Source: an uncultured Veillonella sp.
Lineage (GTDB): Bacteria; Bacillota; Negativicutes; Veillonellales; Veillonellaceae
DNA: 27,312 nt
Direction of reading: 5' to 3'
NCBI GenBank assembly: GCA_934202215.1
Contig: CAKPXR010000017.1
Coordinates: 1 to 27,312 of the forward strand
Position 1 is the stretch's first letter, and each line of letters starts with the position of its first letter. A model generated the notes under the pieces. That model had not been told where the DNA came from and did no database searches. It worked only from the letters and a program-made list of their open reading frames with translations. Both the position numbers and the translations under genes were made by a program. Below are positions 1-8,879 of this stretch, in pieces.

Positions 1-609
1 ACTGTTGAAGCTGTACAAGCTTTAGGCCGTAAAGCCATTAAAATTAAAGCTAATGTAGCTAATGCTGATGAAGTTGCTTCTATGGTAGAAGAAGCTCATA
101 AAGAATTTGGTCACATTGATATTCTCGTAAATAATGCGGGTATTACGCGTGATGGTTTATTAATGCGTATGAAAGATGAAGATTTTGATGCTGTTATTGA
201 TATTAACCTTAAAGGTGTATATCTAGTGACTAAAGCAGTATCTAAAATTATGATGAAACAACGCTCTGGTCGTATTATCAACATGACATCTGTTGTAGGT
301 GTTATGGGTAATGCGGGTCAAACTAACTACGCAGCTTCTAAAGCTGGTGTAATTGGTTTCACTAAATCCTGTGCTAAAGAATTAGCAAGCCGTGGCATTA
401 CTGTTAATGCTATTGCACCAGGTTTTATCAATACTGATATGACTGATGTATTGCCAGAAAAAGTTAAAGAAGCTATGGTTGCTGAAATTCCATTGGGCCG
501 TATGGCTGATGCTGAAGAAGTAGCAACAGTAGCAACATTCCTTGCTAGCGATTTTGCTAACTATATTACAGGCCAAGTCATCAATGTAGATGGCGGTATG
601 GTGATGTAG
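1..609 (+). CDS. fabG: 3-oxoacyl-ACP reductase FabG, 5' end outside the window
   Basis: NADPH-dependent reductase of type II fatty acid elongation; it reduces 3-oxoacyl-ACP to 3-hydroxyacyl-ACP in the cytoplasm. The frame is open from base 1 and gives 202 residues. The family is usually about 246, so roughly 45 N-terminal residues, including the Rossmann glycine motif, lie before the window. Visible short-chain dehydrogenase marks are the NNAG motif followed by ITRDG (from about base 130), the catalytic Ser at 289-291 in NMTSVVG, and the Tyr and Lys of YAASK at 328-342. The C-terminus has the typical TGQVINVDGGM. acpP follows 51 bases later and a FabK-like enzyme and fabF come after that, which supports a fatty acid role over some other short-chain dehydrogenase. 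Confidence 0.95.
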   Translation, partial: TVEAVQALGRKAIKIKANVANADEVASMVEEAHKEFGHIDILVNNAGITRDGLLMRMKDEDFDAVIDINLKGVYLVTKAVSKIMMKQRSGRIINMTSVVGVMGNAGQTNYAASKAGVIGFTKSCAKELASRGITVNAIAPGFINTDMTDVLPEKVKEAMVAEIPLGRMADAEEVATVATFLASDFANYITGQVINVDGGMVM

Positions 610-660
610 TTTCAAAATTAGACTATATATAAATATATTTTGAAAGGAGGTGAACCACCA

Positions 661-891
661 ATGAACACTTTCGATAAAGTAAAAGCAATCGTTGTGGAAC
701 AATTAGGCGTTGATGAAGCTGAAGTTACCATTGATTCTACATTCATCGACGACTTAGGCGCTGACTCCTTAGATATCGTTGAATTGATCATGGCATTCGA
801 AGAAGAATTCAATGTTGAAATCCCTGACGATGTTGCAGAAAAAATCAAAACTGTTAAGGATACAGTAGAATATATTGATTCTGCTAAATAA
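661..891 (+). CDS. acpP: acyl carrier protein
   Basis: Small acidic carrier that holds growing acyl chains on a 4'-phosphopantetheine arm for the Fab enzymes. The product is 76 residues, standard ACP length. The attachment site is Ser36 in the GADSLD motif, followed by the acidic recognition helix with EEEF. I chose ATG 661 because AAAGGAGG at 643-650 lies upstream and the protein then starts MNTFDKVK, as ACPs normally do. A TTG 21 bases upstream is in frame but would place the ribosome binding site inside the gene. It sits between fabG and the fabK-like gene and is followed by a stem-loop that probably limits read-through. Confidence 0.97.
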   Translation: MNTFDKVKAIVVEQLGVDEAEVTIDSTFIDDLGADSLDIVELIMAFEEEFNVEIPDDVAEKIKTVKDTVEYIDSAK

Positions 892-911
892 GTTGTAAAG
901 CTGACAATTCA

Positions 912-952
912 GCCGCACGGGAGGCCGAGTGGCCTCCCAACCGGTTTTATTT
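912..952 (+). terminator. stem-loop with T-tract between acpP and fabK (attenuator or partial terminator)
   Basis: A perfect 8-bp stem, GGGAGGCC (919-926) with GGCCTCCC (931-938) and a GAGT loop, is extended past a 3x3 internal loop by GCCG (912-915) with CGGT (942-945). TTTTATTT follows directly (945-952). This has the shape of an intrinsic terminator, yet the fabK ribosome binding site begins three bases after it, so I read it as partial termination within an operon. Confidence 0.6.
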
Positions 953-968
953 ACAGGAGGATTTGATA

Positions 969-1925
969 GTGAAGCTCCCTGAACTTCGCATTGGGAATCT
1001 AGTGGCCAAAGTACCTATTATTCAAGGTGGTATGGCGATTAGATTGTCTACAGCTCGCTTGGCAGCAGCCGTTGCAAATGAAGGTGGTATCGGCCTTATT
1101 GCAGCATCCGGTTTGCCGTTTGATGAATTACGATACGAAATACAATTAGCTAGAAAATTATCACCTACGGGTATTATTGGTATAAATGCGATGGTAGCCG
1201 CAACACAATTTGCTGGCTTAGTGAAAACTGCCATCGAAGAGGGCATTGATCTTGTAGTAGCAGGTGCTGGTTTTTCAAGAGATATGTTCGCAATGGGCAA
1301 AGAGTCTGGTACTCCGATTGTACCAATTGTTTCGTCCGCAAAATTAGCTCGCATTTCTGAAGGTTTAGGTGCAGCAGCAGTAATCGTAGAAGGTTGTGAA
1401 GCTGGTGGTCACTTAGGGACAGATCGTTCCGCTCGAGAAATCGTTCCAGAGGTTGTAGCTGCTGTTAAAAACATTCCAGTTATTGGTGCTGGTGGTGTTC
1501 TTGATGGTCGTGACATCGTAGAAATGTTAAAATTAGGTGCTAGTGGTGTTCAAATGGGCAGTCGTTTTGCTGCTTCTGATGAATGTAATGCATCTGATGA
1601 ATTGAAAAAAATGTACGTACGGGCTACTAATCCTGAGGATATTGTATTAATTCAAAGTCCTGTAGGTTTGCCTGGACAAGCAATTAAAAATAAATTTGCT
1701 GAATCTGTATTAGACGGTACTGTAGCACCTCCAACGGTGTGTGATAACTGTTTGAAACATTGTTCCCATAAATTCTGTATCATCCGTGCTCTTTCTCGTG
1801 CACAACAAGGTGATGTGGAAACAGGTTTGGTGTTCTCTGGCAATAATATGAGAAAAGTCGACAAGATTATGCCGGTTAAAGATATCTTTGCTCAACTAAA
1901 ACAGCAAGTAGCAGAGATTGATTAA
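969..1925 (+). CDS. fabK: FabK-like enoyl-ACP reductase II (nitronate monooxygenase-type FMN protein)
   Basis: Flavin-dependent TIM-barrel protein of the FabK/nitronate monooxygenase family. Its place between acpP and fabF suggests it catalyses the last reduction of fatty acid elongation, enoyl-ACP to acyl-ACP. From GTG 969 it has 318 residues, typical for the family. The N-terminal PIIQGGM, the EAGGHLG motif at 144-150 with the likely active-site His148, and the phosphate-binding glycine stretch IGAGGV near 172-177 are visible. AGGAGG at 955-960 is 8 bases from GTG 969 but only 2 from the in-frame TTG at 963, so I prefer 969. Cys258, 261, 265 and 270 form a C-x2-C-x3-C-x4-C cluster which, from memory, the pneumococcal FabK lacks but related clostridial proteins have. 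Nitronate monooxygenase activity cannot be excluded from sequence. Confidence 0.85.
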   Translation: MKLPELRIGNLVAKVPIIQGGMAIRLSTARLAAAVANEGGIGLIAASGLPFDELRYEIQLARKLSPTGIIGINAMVAATQFAGLVKTAIEEGIDLVVAGAGFSRDMFAMGKESGTPIVPIVSSAKLARISEGLGAAAVIVEGCEAGGHLGTDRSAREIVPEVVAAVKNIPVIGAGGVLDGRDIVEMLKLGASGVQMGSRFAASDECNASDELKKMYVRATNPEDIVLIQSPVGLPGQAIKNKFAESVLDGTVAPPTVCDNCLKHCSHKFCIIRALSRAQQGDVETGLVFSGNNMRKVDKIMPVKDIFAQLKQQVAEID

Positions 1926-1961
1926 TTTAAAAGGGCTGTATAGCTATAAGAGGTGGAATAA

Positions 1962-3206
1962 TTGGAAAAACGTGTGGTAATTACTGGCTTAGGGGCAGTG
2001 ACTCCTGTAGGTATCGGTAAAGAGAACTTTTACAATGCGTTATTGGCAGGTCAATCTGGTATTGGGCCAATTACACGCTTTGATGCATCTGAATATGCAA
2101 CGCGCATTGCTGGTGAAGTAAAAGATTTTGATGTTACAAACTATGGCGTAGATAAGAAAGAAGCTCGTCGTATGGACCGTTCTGTAGAATTGGCTATCGG
2201 TGCAGCTGTTCTTGCTTGTGAAGATGCTGATCTTGATTTAGATAAACAAGATTTAGATCGTTGTGGTACAGTGGTTGGTACTGGTATTGGTGGTATCGAC
2301 TCTATCCATGAAGTATATGAAACATTGTTCGAAAAAGGTCCTGGCCGTGTAAGTCCATTTGCAGTTCCAATGATGATTGCAAATATGACATCTGCACGTG
2401 TATCCATCCGTCTTGGCCTTAAAGGTCCTGTTATTACAGATGTAACAGCTTGTACTTCTGGTACAAATGCTATTGGCGATGCTTTCCGTATCATCCAACG
2501 TGGTGATGCTGATATCATGTTTGCTGGTGGTACAGAAGCAGCGGTATCTCCAGCAGCTGTAGCTGGTTTCGCAGCTATGAAAGCTATGTCTACACGTAAT
2601 GATGAACCAACAAAAGCATCTCGTCCATTTGACCGCGATCGCGATGGTTTCGTAATGGGTGAAGGTTCTGGTATCGTTGTTCTTGAAGAATTAGAGCATG
2701 CAAAAGCTCGTGGTGCTCATATCTACGCTGAAGTTGTAGGTTATGGTACTAATGGCGATGCTTACCATATTACTGCACCAGCTCCAGGTGGTGTACAAGC
2801 TCGTAAATGTATGGAATTGGCAATTAAAGATGCAGGTATCGACCCTAAAGACGTTAACTACATCAATGCTCATGGTACATCTACTGGCCTTAACGACAAA
2901 AATGAAACATTGGCTATTAAAGAATTATTCGGCGATCATGCTAAAAACATCGCTGTTAACTCTACAAAATCCATGACAGGTCACTTGTTAGGTGCTGCTG
3001 GTGCTATCGAAACTATCGTTATGGCGATGGCTATCGAAACTGGTAAAGTTCACCCTACAATCAACTGTGACAATCCTGATGAAGGTTTGGATCTAGACTA
3101 TGTTCGCGAAGGTGCACGTGATCTTCAAGTTAAATGTGCTCTTTCCAACTCTTTCGGTTTTGGTGGTCATAACGGTACACTTTGCGTACGCCGTTATGAA
3201 GATTAA
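1962..3206 (+). CDS. fabF: 3-oxoacyl-ACP synthase II FabF
   Basis: Condensing enzyme that extends acyl-ACP with malonyl-ACP and releases CO2. At 414 residues it matches FabF length. The Cys-His-His catalytic triad is complete: Cys164 in TACTSG, His304 in NAHGTST and His341 in SMTGH. The C-terminal NSFGFGGHN is the usual closing motif. Translation starts at TTG 1962, five bases after AAGAGGTGG (1948-1956), and gives the expected MEKRVVITG. The final A of the TAA stop is the first base of the rnc ATG, so the two genes are probably translationally coupled. Confidence 0.96.
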   Translation: MEKRVVITGLGAVTPVGIGKENFYNALLAGQSGIGPITRFDASEYATRIAGEVKDFDVTNYGVDKKEARRMDRSVELAIGAAVLACEDADLDLDKQDLDRCGTVVGTGIGGIDSIHEVYETLFEKGPGRVSPFAVPMMIANMTSARVSIRLGLKGPVITDVTACTSGTNAIGDAFRIIQRGDADIMFAGGTEAAVSPAAVAGFAAMKAMSTRNDEPTKASRPFDRDRDGFVMGEGSGIVVLEELEHAKARGAHIYAEVVGYGTNGDAYHITAPAPGGVQARKCMELAIKDAGIDPKDVNYINAHGTSTGLNDKNETLAIKELFGDHAKNIAVNSTKSMTGHLLGAAGAIETIVMAMAIETGKVHPTINCDNPDEGLDLDYVREGARDLQVKCALSNSFGFGGHNGTLCVRRYED

Positions 3207-3943
3207 TGGCTGCTATCGAAGCGCATAAGAGTAAGATGACACAAGCTCGTGAAGAATCTCTTCATGGGCTTGTTGCTCGTTTAGACATACCTGTGTCAGA
3301 TATATCCATTATCGATTGTGCCTTTACACATACATCTTATGCGAATGAACATAAATCAAAGCATATTCATCACAATCAACGATTAGAGTTTTTAGGCGAT
3401 GCTGTCTTGGATCTTATTATTGGGGAATATCTATTTAAGACATATCCAGATATGGCCGAAGGTAATTTGACGAAAATTAAGGCTGCTACGGTGTGTGAAG
3501 ATTCTTTAGCATCTGTAAGCCGTTCTTTACAATTAGGTCAATATTTATTACTTGGCCATGGTGAACGAGCTTCTGGTGGTTATGATAGAAACTCTATTTT
3601 AGCCGATACTTTTGAATCTTTAATTGGTGCTATCTATATTTCTACAGATTACCAAACGGCGATGGCTTTCGTTTTAAAACATTTAATCACGTATATCAAG
3701 CAAGCCTTAGAAGGTAAGAGGGGCAAAGATTATAAGACCTTATTGCAAGAATTTGTGCAGCGAGATGGTGATAAACATATCGTTTATCGCTTACTTAGTG
3801 AAAGTGGCCCTGACCATGCAAAAACTTTCCATATGGTTGTAGAAATCGATGGTGTTACTTATGAGGCCGGCTCTGGTAAAAGTAAAAAAATTGCAGAACA
3901 ACATGCGGCTCAATTAACGTTAGAACAGTTAATGGCCAAATAG
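3206..3943 (+). CDS. rnc: ribonuclease III
   Basis: Double-stranded RNA endonuclease that processes rRNA precursors and structured RNAs. The 245-residue product has the RNase III signature [11 protein letters not shown] (about residues 58-68), whose Glu and Asp bind the catalytic metals, and the second acidic motif in the stretch around [14 protein letters not shown]-terminal double-stranded RNA binding domain runs from about residue 175 and ends with the conserved [10 protein letters not shown] helix. The start overlaps the fabF stop as TAATG and lacks a clear ribosome binding site, which fits coupling. A Met at residue 11 (3236) is a possible alternative start. Linkage of rnc to fab genes upstream and smc downstream is common in Firmicutes. 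Confidence 0.96.
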   Translation: MAAIEAHKSKMTQAREESLHGLVARLDIPVSDISIIDCAFTHTSYANEHKSKHIHHNQRLEFLGDAVLDLIIGEYLFKTYPDMAEGNLTKIKAATVCEDSLASVSRSLQLGQYLLLGHGERASGGYDRNSILADTFESLIGAIYISTDYQTAMAFVLKHLITYIKQALEGKRGKDYKTLLQEFVQRDGDKHIVYRLLSESGPDHAKTFHMVVEIDGVTYEAGSGKSKKIAEQHAAQLTLEQLMAK

Positions 3944-3967
3944 AAAAGCGCCGAATGGCGCTTTTTT
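3944..3967 (+). terminator. intrinsic terminator after rnc
   Basis: AAAAGCGCC (3944-3952) pairs perfectly with GGCGCTTTT (3957-3965) around a GAAT loop, and the T run continues to 3967. It begins directly after the rnc stop and ends the fab-rnc transcription unit. Confidence 0.9.
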
Positions 3968-4021
3968 CTGTATAATGGTATATAGAATAATAAATATATT
4001 TATTTTACGATTTTTCTATAT

Positions 4022-4102
4022 AAAATCTTATATCTTAATATATTAATTACATATTACAATCATTAAATACATGGATTTTAATGTATTAACATATAAGATT
4101 TT
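4022..4102. repeat. nested inverted repeats in the AT-rich leader of the radical SAM gene
   Basis: AAAATCTTATAT (4022-4033) and ATATAAGATTTT (4091-4102) are perfect 12-base inverted copies. Inside them AATACAT (4066-4072) and ATGTATT (4081-4087) form a second inverted pair. They fill most of the 196-base gap between rnc and the radical SAM gene. The gap also has a TATAAT at 3971-3976 with no convincing -35. They could be an RNA structure or operator sites, but AT-rich DNA also makes such pairs by chance. Confidence 0.5.
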
Positions 4103-4139
4103 TAACTAATTGGATTTTATATAAGAAGGGAGGGGGACT

Positions 4140-5279
4140 ATGAAACCATTTGGAATGATACCATTTTTTATACCCCATGTAGGGTGTCCTTATGTATGTA
4201 CATTTTGTAATCAGTCTCGTATTACAGGTCAATCTGGTATTAGTCACCTAACTCCAGAATACATACAGCATACTATTAAGGATTATATTGGGAACAAACG
4301 TAACGATAAGTTCTGGGAAGTCGCTTTCTATGGAGGTTCTTTCACAGCCATTCATAGTGATTTACAAAATACATTGTTAGAGCCTGCTTATGAGATGCTA
4401 CGACAGGGCATAATAGATGGTATACGCTGTTCTACACGTCCTGATGCTGTAGGTGATGAAGCAATTACTTTGTTACAGTCTTATGGGGTAAAAACAGTAG
4501 AGCTCGGAGTACAGTCTATGAATGCTCAAATTCTAATTGATGCTAAGCGCGGTCATACGTCTCAGCAGGTGGCAGAGGCTGTTAGTCGATTAAAAAAAAG
4601 TGGAATGACCGTAGGCGTACAACTTTTACCGGGACTAAAAGGTGAGACCTGGGACACAATTTTAGAAACCGCTATTGCTGTAGTTAAACTACAACCTGAC
4701 TTTGTACGAATCTATCCTGTTCTTGTTATAGAAAATACGGAGCTTGCTGATCAATATAGAGCTGGTGAATATGAGCCATTAAGTACTGAGCAAGCTATTA
4801 AATATTGTGCATTTTTAAAAGAATGGTTTGAAGAACATAATATTGAAGTTATACGCACTGGATTGCAAAGTACAGATGAGCTCGATTCAGGTAATAGCTT
4901 GGTGGCTGGCCCTTATGAGCCAGCTATGGGTGAGCTTGTAGTAAATGAACAGTATAAACATCGCATTGAGAGATGTTTTGATGAACACTTTTCTAAGAGC
5001 TGTTTAGGAGACCAGTATGCTTATAATTTTTTACCATTAAGTAATTACTATAGTCATAAGGCTGAATGTAGAACTCATACAAATAATATAGATAGATGGA
5101 TGCAAAATAGAATAGTTATTTCATATCCTAGAAGCCTTACATCTAAGGTGCGAGGCCTTAAAAATCGGAATATATTATATTTCCAAGAAACATATCCTCA
5201 ATTTAACATAAATTGGTGTGAAGATAGTACGAGAAATACTGTTCATTGCTGTATTGATGGCCTACGATATGTGTTATAA
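4140..5279 (+). CDS. Elp3-like radical SAM protein
   Basis: A radical S-adenosylmethionine enzyme of 379 residues. The three Cys that would ligate the 4Fe-4S cluster are C16, C20 and C23 (CPYVCTFC), followed by the GG motif in FYGGSF that contacts SAM in this superfamily. The overall pattern, with STRPDA and the VELGVQS segment, resembles the catalytic half of Elp3/COG1243-type proteins. The acetyltransferase domain of true Elp3 is missing. A gene of this type commonly lies between rnc and smc in Firmicutes, but its substrate is unknown to me; tRNA modification is an inference from the family. ATG 4140 follows AAGGGAGGGG (4126-4135). The gene ends 45 bases before smc. Confidence 0.82.
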   Translation: MKPFGMIPFFIPHVGCPYVCTFCNQSRITGQSGISHLTPEYIQHTIKDYIGNKRNDKFWEVAFYGGSFTAIHSDLQNTLLEPAYEMLRQGIIDGIRCSTRPDAVGDEAITLLQSYGVKTVELGVQSMNAQILIDAKRGHTSQQVAEAVSRLKKSGMTVGVQLLPGLKGETWDTILETAIAVVKLQPDFVRIYPVLVIENTELADQYRAGEYEPLSTEQAIKYCAFLKEWFEEHNIEVIRTGLQSTDELDSGNSLVAGPYEPAMGELVVNEQYKHRIERCFDEHFSKSCLGDQYAYNFLPLSNYYSHKAECRTHTNNIDRWMQNRIVISYPRSLTSKVRGLKNRNILYFQETYPQFNINWCEDSTRNTVHCCIDGLRYVL

Positions 5280-5280
5280 T
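5254..5280 (+). promoter_or_regulatory. candidate promoter for smc inside the radical SAM gene end
   Basis: TTGATG (5254-5259) and TATAAT (5275-5280) are separated by 15 bases, and TGT directly before the -10 makes an extended -10. It overlaps the last codons of the upstream gene and lies 45 bases before the smc start. The spacing is short, so this is moderate evidence. Confidence 0.4.
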
Positions 5281-5324
5281 AAAAGATATGATTATTCGGG
5301 GTTGTTAGTAGAAAGGAGGCAGTC

Positions 5325-8300
5325 ATGCAATTACTTCGGTTGGAATTAAAGGGCTTTAAATCGTTTGCTGATAAAACGGTTGTAAAATTCTCACCAGGAA
5401 TGACTGCCGTTATTGGACCTAACGGAAGTGGTAAAAGTAATATTACGGATGCTATGAAATGGGTTTTAGGGGAATCCAATGTCCGTAATTTACGTGGTCA
5501 AAAAGCAGAGGATATCATCTTCTCTGGTACGGAAAAGCGTAAGCCAATGAGTGCAGCTGAGGTTACTCTTGTATTCGATAATAGTGACCATCAACTAGAT
5601 GTAGATATGGCTGAGGTGGCGATCACTCGTCGTATTTATCGTACTGGTGAAAGTGAGTTTCTCATCAATAAACGTTCTTGTCGTTTAAAGGACATTCATT
5701 TATTACTAGCTGATACAGGTCTTGGTAAAGACTCTATGGCCATTATCGGGCAGAACCGAATTGATGCTATCTTGAACTCTAAGCCTGAAGAACGGAGATT
5801 GATCTTTGAAGATGTAGCAGGTATTTCTCGTTTTAAAATCAATAAAGAAGATGCATTGCGTCGTATTGCTAGCACAGACCGCAATATGGAACGTGTACGG
5901 GACGTTATGGCTACCATTGAAGAACAACTTGGACCTTTATCTGAAAAGGCTGAAAAGACTAAGAAATATATGACCTTAAGTCGTACAAAACGCGACTATG
6001 ATGGGGCATTGGGCTATCATAATTACAAGACATCAGACCGACTCTTAACGCGTTTTGAAAACGATAACATTGCTTTTAAGGATGAAGAAATTGAGCTTCA
6101 AACGGAATTATCCAAATTAGAAGCTCGTCGTCATACGTTGCAATCATCTTCTACTAAAGAGCAAGAACAGCTTAAATTGTGGGAGGCTCAGTATACGGAA
6201 AAGCAACGTGATGAAGAGCGTTTAGCAGGTCATCTACGATTATTAGAAGAGCAATTAAAGACCGCTCACCGTGAGCTAGATGAGACATCTATGCGTATTA
6301 GTGAGTTAGAAGCTACTCAAAAGGGCGAAGAGCAACAATTGCACATTTTAAATCAATTGATTCAAGATGAACGTGCTCAACTAGTAGAGAAAGAATCCAA
6401 GCTAGAAGAGCTAGAAGCTAACTATAAAAAAGCTGTTGAAGATGTAAGTGCAGAACAAGCTAAGTTCCAATCCTTACAATCCAATCGAGAAGCATTTGAA
6501 CAACGTCAATTAGAGGTTGTCAGTGCCATTGAAACAGCAAAAGCTAGTATTCGTAGTTTAGAAGCTCGTAAGGCAGAAACTACAAAGCAATGCGAGGTTT
6601 TAAAGGCTGAAATAAATCAAGTAGATAGTGAACTACAAGTAGCTCGTGCTGAATATGAAACACTGGGACAGAAGTTTACTGCTATTTCTGCACAAAGACA
6701 AACACTCGTTGATGGTGGTAAAGAAGCAGCAATACAAGCCCGTGAAGAACGCAAGGAATTACAAAAACTTCGTACTCAAGAACAACGTGCAAAAGGCCGT
6801 TTAGAGCTCTTGGCTCAATGGGAAGAACAGCATGAAGGCTATTTAGAAGGCACTAAAAACATTCTTAATAGTAAAGGGGCATGGCGCGAACAGATTACGG
6901 GCGCCGTAGGTGATCTCTTTACGGTTGAGGACAAATACACAACAGCTATTGAAACGGCATTAGGCGGTAGTGTTAACCATGTTGTCACTACTACAGCTCG
7001 TGCTGCTGCAGATGGTGTAAATTATTTGAAATCTATTCAAGGGGGACGTGTAACCTTCTTGCCGATGGATTCCGTAAAAGGGAAACCGTATGATACGCCT
7101 GCGTTACGTGAAGGTTGTGTTATAGGTACGGCTGTTGACTGTATCTCCTTTGATAATAAGTACGCTCATATTTTCTATTATTTGTTAGGCCGTACGTTGG
7201 TAGTGGCCTCTATGGATGATGCCATTGGATTGCAGAAGAAATATAATCAGCAATTGCGCATCGTTACCCTTACAGGGGAGCAATTCCAACCAGGTGGTTC
7301 TTTGACTGGTGGTGCTACAAAGCGTAAGCGTGCCTCCGTATTGAGCCGTAAGGAAGAGGCTACTAGTCTTGAGCAAGAGCTTGTACAAATTGAAGAAAAA
7401 ATCCGTTCCTTAACAGCTAGCTTAGAAAATCTAGAAAAACGGGTGGAAGAGGCTGAAAAAGAACGAGCTACCCTTGATGAAAACTACCAACATACGAATT
7501 TACTCTATGTGGCTAGTGAAACAAAGGTACAAAATATACAAAATCAAATGGACCGTAAGAAACGTGTCCTTTCTGAAGAAGAGCAACGTTTAGTTCAAAT
7601 CGATATTGATTTAGCTACTACAACGGCTAACTTGAAAGATCAAGAAGCAGCATTGACATCTTTACAAGAGAATCATGGTGTTGAGGGCAATCAAGGAGCC
7701 TTGATGGAGCGTTTAACTGTATTGCAAAAGGTACAGCAAGAGGCCTATGAAGCTTTCACGGAAGCTCGTCTTACTTGTGATACATTGCGACAAACCATTA
7801 AGGAACGTGAAACTCAACGGGAACAACGAAATCAATCTATTGCTAGCATTGTAGAGCGTTTAACGCCGTTGCGTAATCTACTCATCAGTACTACACAGCG
7901 CTGTGAAGAAGAGTTACCGAAGGCTAAAGCATTAGCAGAACAGGAGCTAGCTGCGGCTACAGTAGAGGTTGAGCGTTTGCGTACTCTTCGTGATGAGGCT
8001 TACGATAAGACATCTACAGGTCGTGAGGAATTAGAATCCATCCTTAGCGAGCAAGACCGTTTGAACCAACGCTATAAAGTGGTGCAAGGGCGACTCGTTG
8101 ATATGGAAGGTAAAATTACCCGTCATCGAATGGATTGTGAACGCTTTGTAGAAGAGTTAGAAGAGCTTGGCTTTACCCTAGAAGATGCACAAGCCCTTCA
8201 TCTTGAAGGTTCTGTCAGTGATTGGAAGGATGAGCAAGCTCGTTTGATGGCTGAAATTACTGAGCTTGGTCCAGTCAATCCAAACGCCGTTGAGGAATAT

Positions 8301-8879
8301 GAAGAAACTAAAGAACGCTATGATTTCTTAACCACACAATTAGCGGATTTAGATACGGCGAAGGAGCAATTGCAAGCGGTTATTGCGGAAATGGATAAAG
8401 CTATGAGTACACAGCTATACGATGTATTAGATGTAGTAGGACGCAGATTCCAAGAGGTCTTTAGCCAATTGTTTGGCGGTGGTACGGCGCAAATCGTATT
8501 GACTGACCCAGAAAATATCTTGACTGGTGGTATCGACTTTTATATTCAGCCGCCAGGGAAGAAACGTCAACAATTGACTTTGTTGTCCGGTGGTGAACGG
8601 GCCTTAACAGTTATTGCTTTATTGTTCTCATTCCTCGACTATCGTCCAGCTCCATTCTGTGTACTTGACGAAGTTGATGCGGCTCTTGATGAAGCCAATG
8701 TTGAAAGATTTAGTTCTTACTTAAATCGAGTCAATAAAGAAACACAATTTATTGTAGTATCTCACCGTAAAAAGACCATGGAAGCTGCCGAAGTATTACA
8801 AGGTGTTACCATGGTTGAGCGAGGCGTATCGCGATTATTAACAGTAGCCTTTGAAGATGTGAAGGAGGATCTTGCATAA
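5325..8879 (+). CDS. smc: chromosome partition/condensation protein SMC
   Basis: ATPase that organises and helps segregate the chromosome as a dimer with ScpA and ScpB. The 1184-residue length is typical. The N-terminal head has Walker A GPNGSGKSN at residues 31-39. Two long Glu/Gln/Lys-rich coiled coils flank a globular hinge at about 515-675 that contains GGRVTFLPMD. The C-terminal head carries the ABC signature LSGGERAL near 1088 and Walker B ending VLDEVDAALDE near 1112. ATG 5325 follows GAAAGGAGG (5311-5319). Its TAA overlaps the ftsY ATG, giving the usual smc-ftsY pair. Confidence 0.97.
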   Translation: MQLLRLELKGFKSFADKTVVKFSPGMTAVIGPNGSGKSNITDAMKWVLGESNVRNLRGQKAEDIIFSGTEKRKPMSAAEVTLVFDNSDHQLDVDMAEVAITRRIYRTGESEFLINKRSCRLKDIHLLLADTGLGKDSMAIIGQNRIDAILNSKPEERRLIFEDVAGISRFKINKEDALRRIASTDRNMERVRDVMATIEEQLGPLSEKAEKTKKYMTLSRTKRDYDGALGYHNYKTSDRLLTRFENDNIAFKDEEIELQTELSKLEARRHTLQSSSTKEQEQLKLWEAQYTEKQRDEERLAGHLRLLEEQLKTAHRELDETSMRISELEATQKGEEQQLHILNQLIQDERAQLVEKESKLEELEANYKKAVEDVSAEQAKFQSLQSNREAFEQRQLEVVSAIETAKASIRSLEARKAETTKQCEVLKAEINQVDSELQVARAEYETLGQKFTAISAQRQTLVDGGKEAAIQAREERKELQKLRTQEQRAKGRLELLAQWEEQHEGYLEGTKNILNSKGAWREQITGAVGDLFTVEDKYTTAIETALGGSVNHVVTTTARAAADGVNYLKSIQGGRVTFLPMDSVKGKPYDTPALREGCVIGTAVDCISFDNKYAHIFYYLLGRTLVVASMDDAIGLQKKYNQQLRIVTLTGEQFQPGGSLTGGATKRKRASVLSRKEEATSLEQELVQIEEKIRSLTASLENLEKRVEEAEKERATLDENYQHTNLLYVASETKVQNIQNQMDRKKRVLSEEEQRLVQIDIDLATTTANLKDQEAALTSLQENHGVEGNQGALMERLTVLQKVQQEAYEAFTEARLTCDTLRQTIKERETQREQRNQSIASIVERLTPLRNLLISTTQRCEEELPKAKALAEQELAAATVEVERLRTLRDEAYDKTSTGREELESILSEQDRLNQRYKVVQGRLVDMEGKITRHRMDCERFVEELEELGFTLEDAQALHLEGSVSDWKDEQARLMAEITELGPVNPNAVEEYEETKERYDFLTTQLADLDTAKEQLQAVIAEMDKAMSTQLYDVLDVVGRRFQEVFSQLFGGGTAQIVLTDPENILTGGIDFYIQPPGKKRQQLTLLSGGERALTVIALLFSFLDYRPAPFCVLDEVDAALDEANVERFSSYLNRVNKETQFIVVSHRKKTMEAAEVLQGVTMVERGVSRLLTVAFEDVKEDLA

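Noticed and set aside
640..660. TTG start 21 bases upstream of the acpP ATG
   Set aside because: It would put the strong AAAGGAGG inside the gene and add seven residues that ACPs do not have.
1022..1354. Long minus-strand open frame opposite fabK
   Set aside because: It is the antisense shadow of a strongly conserved coding region, with no start signals of its own; the same holds for the other minus-strand frames except the MATE gene.
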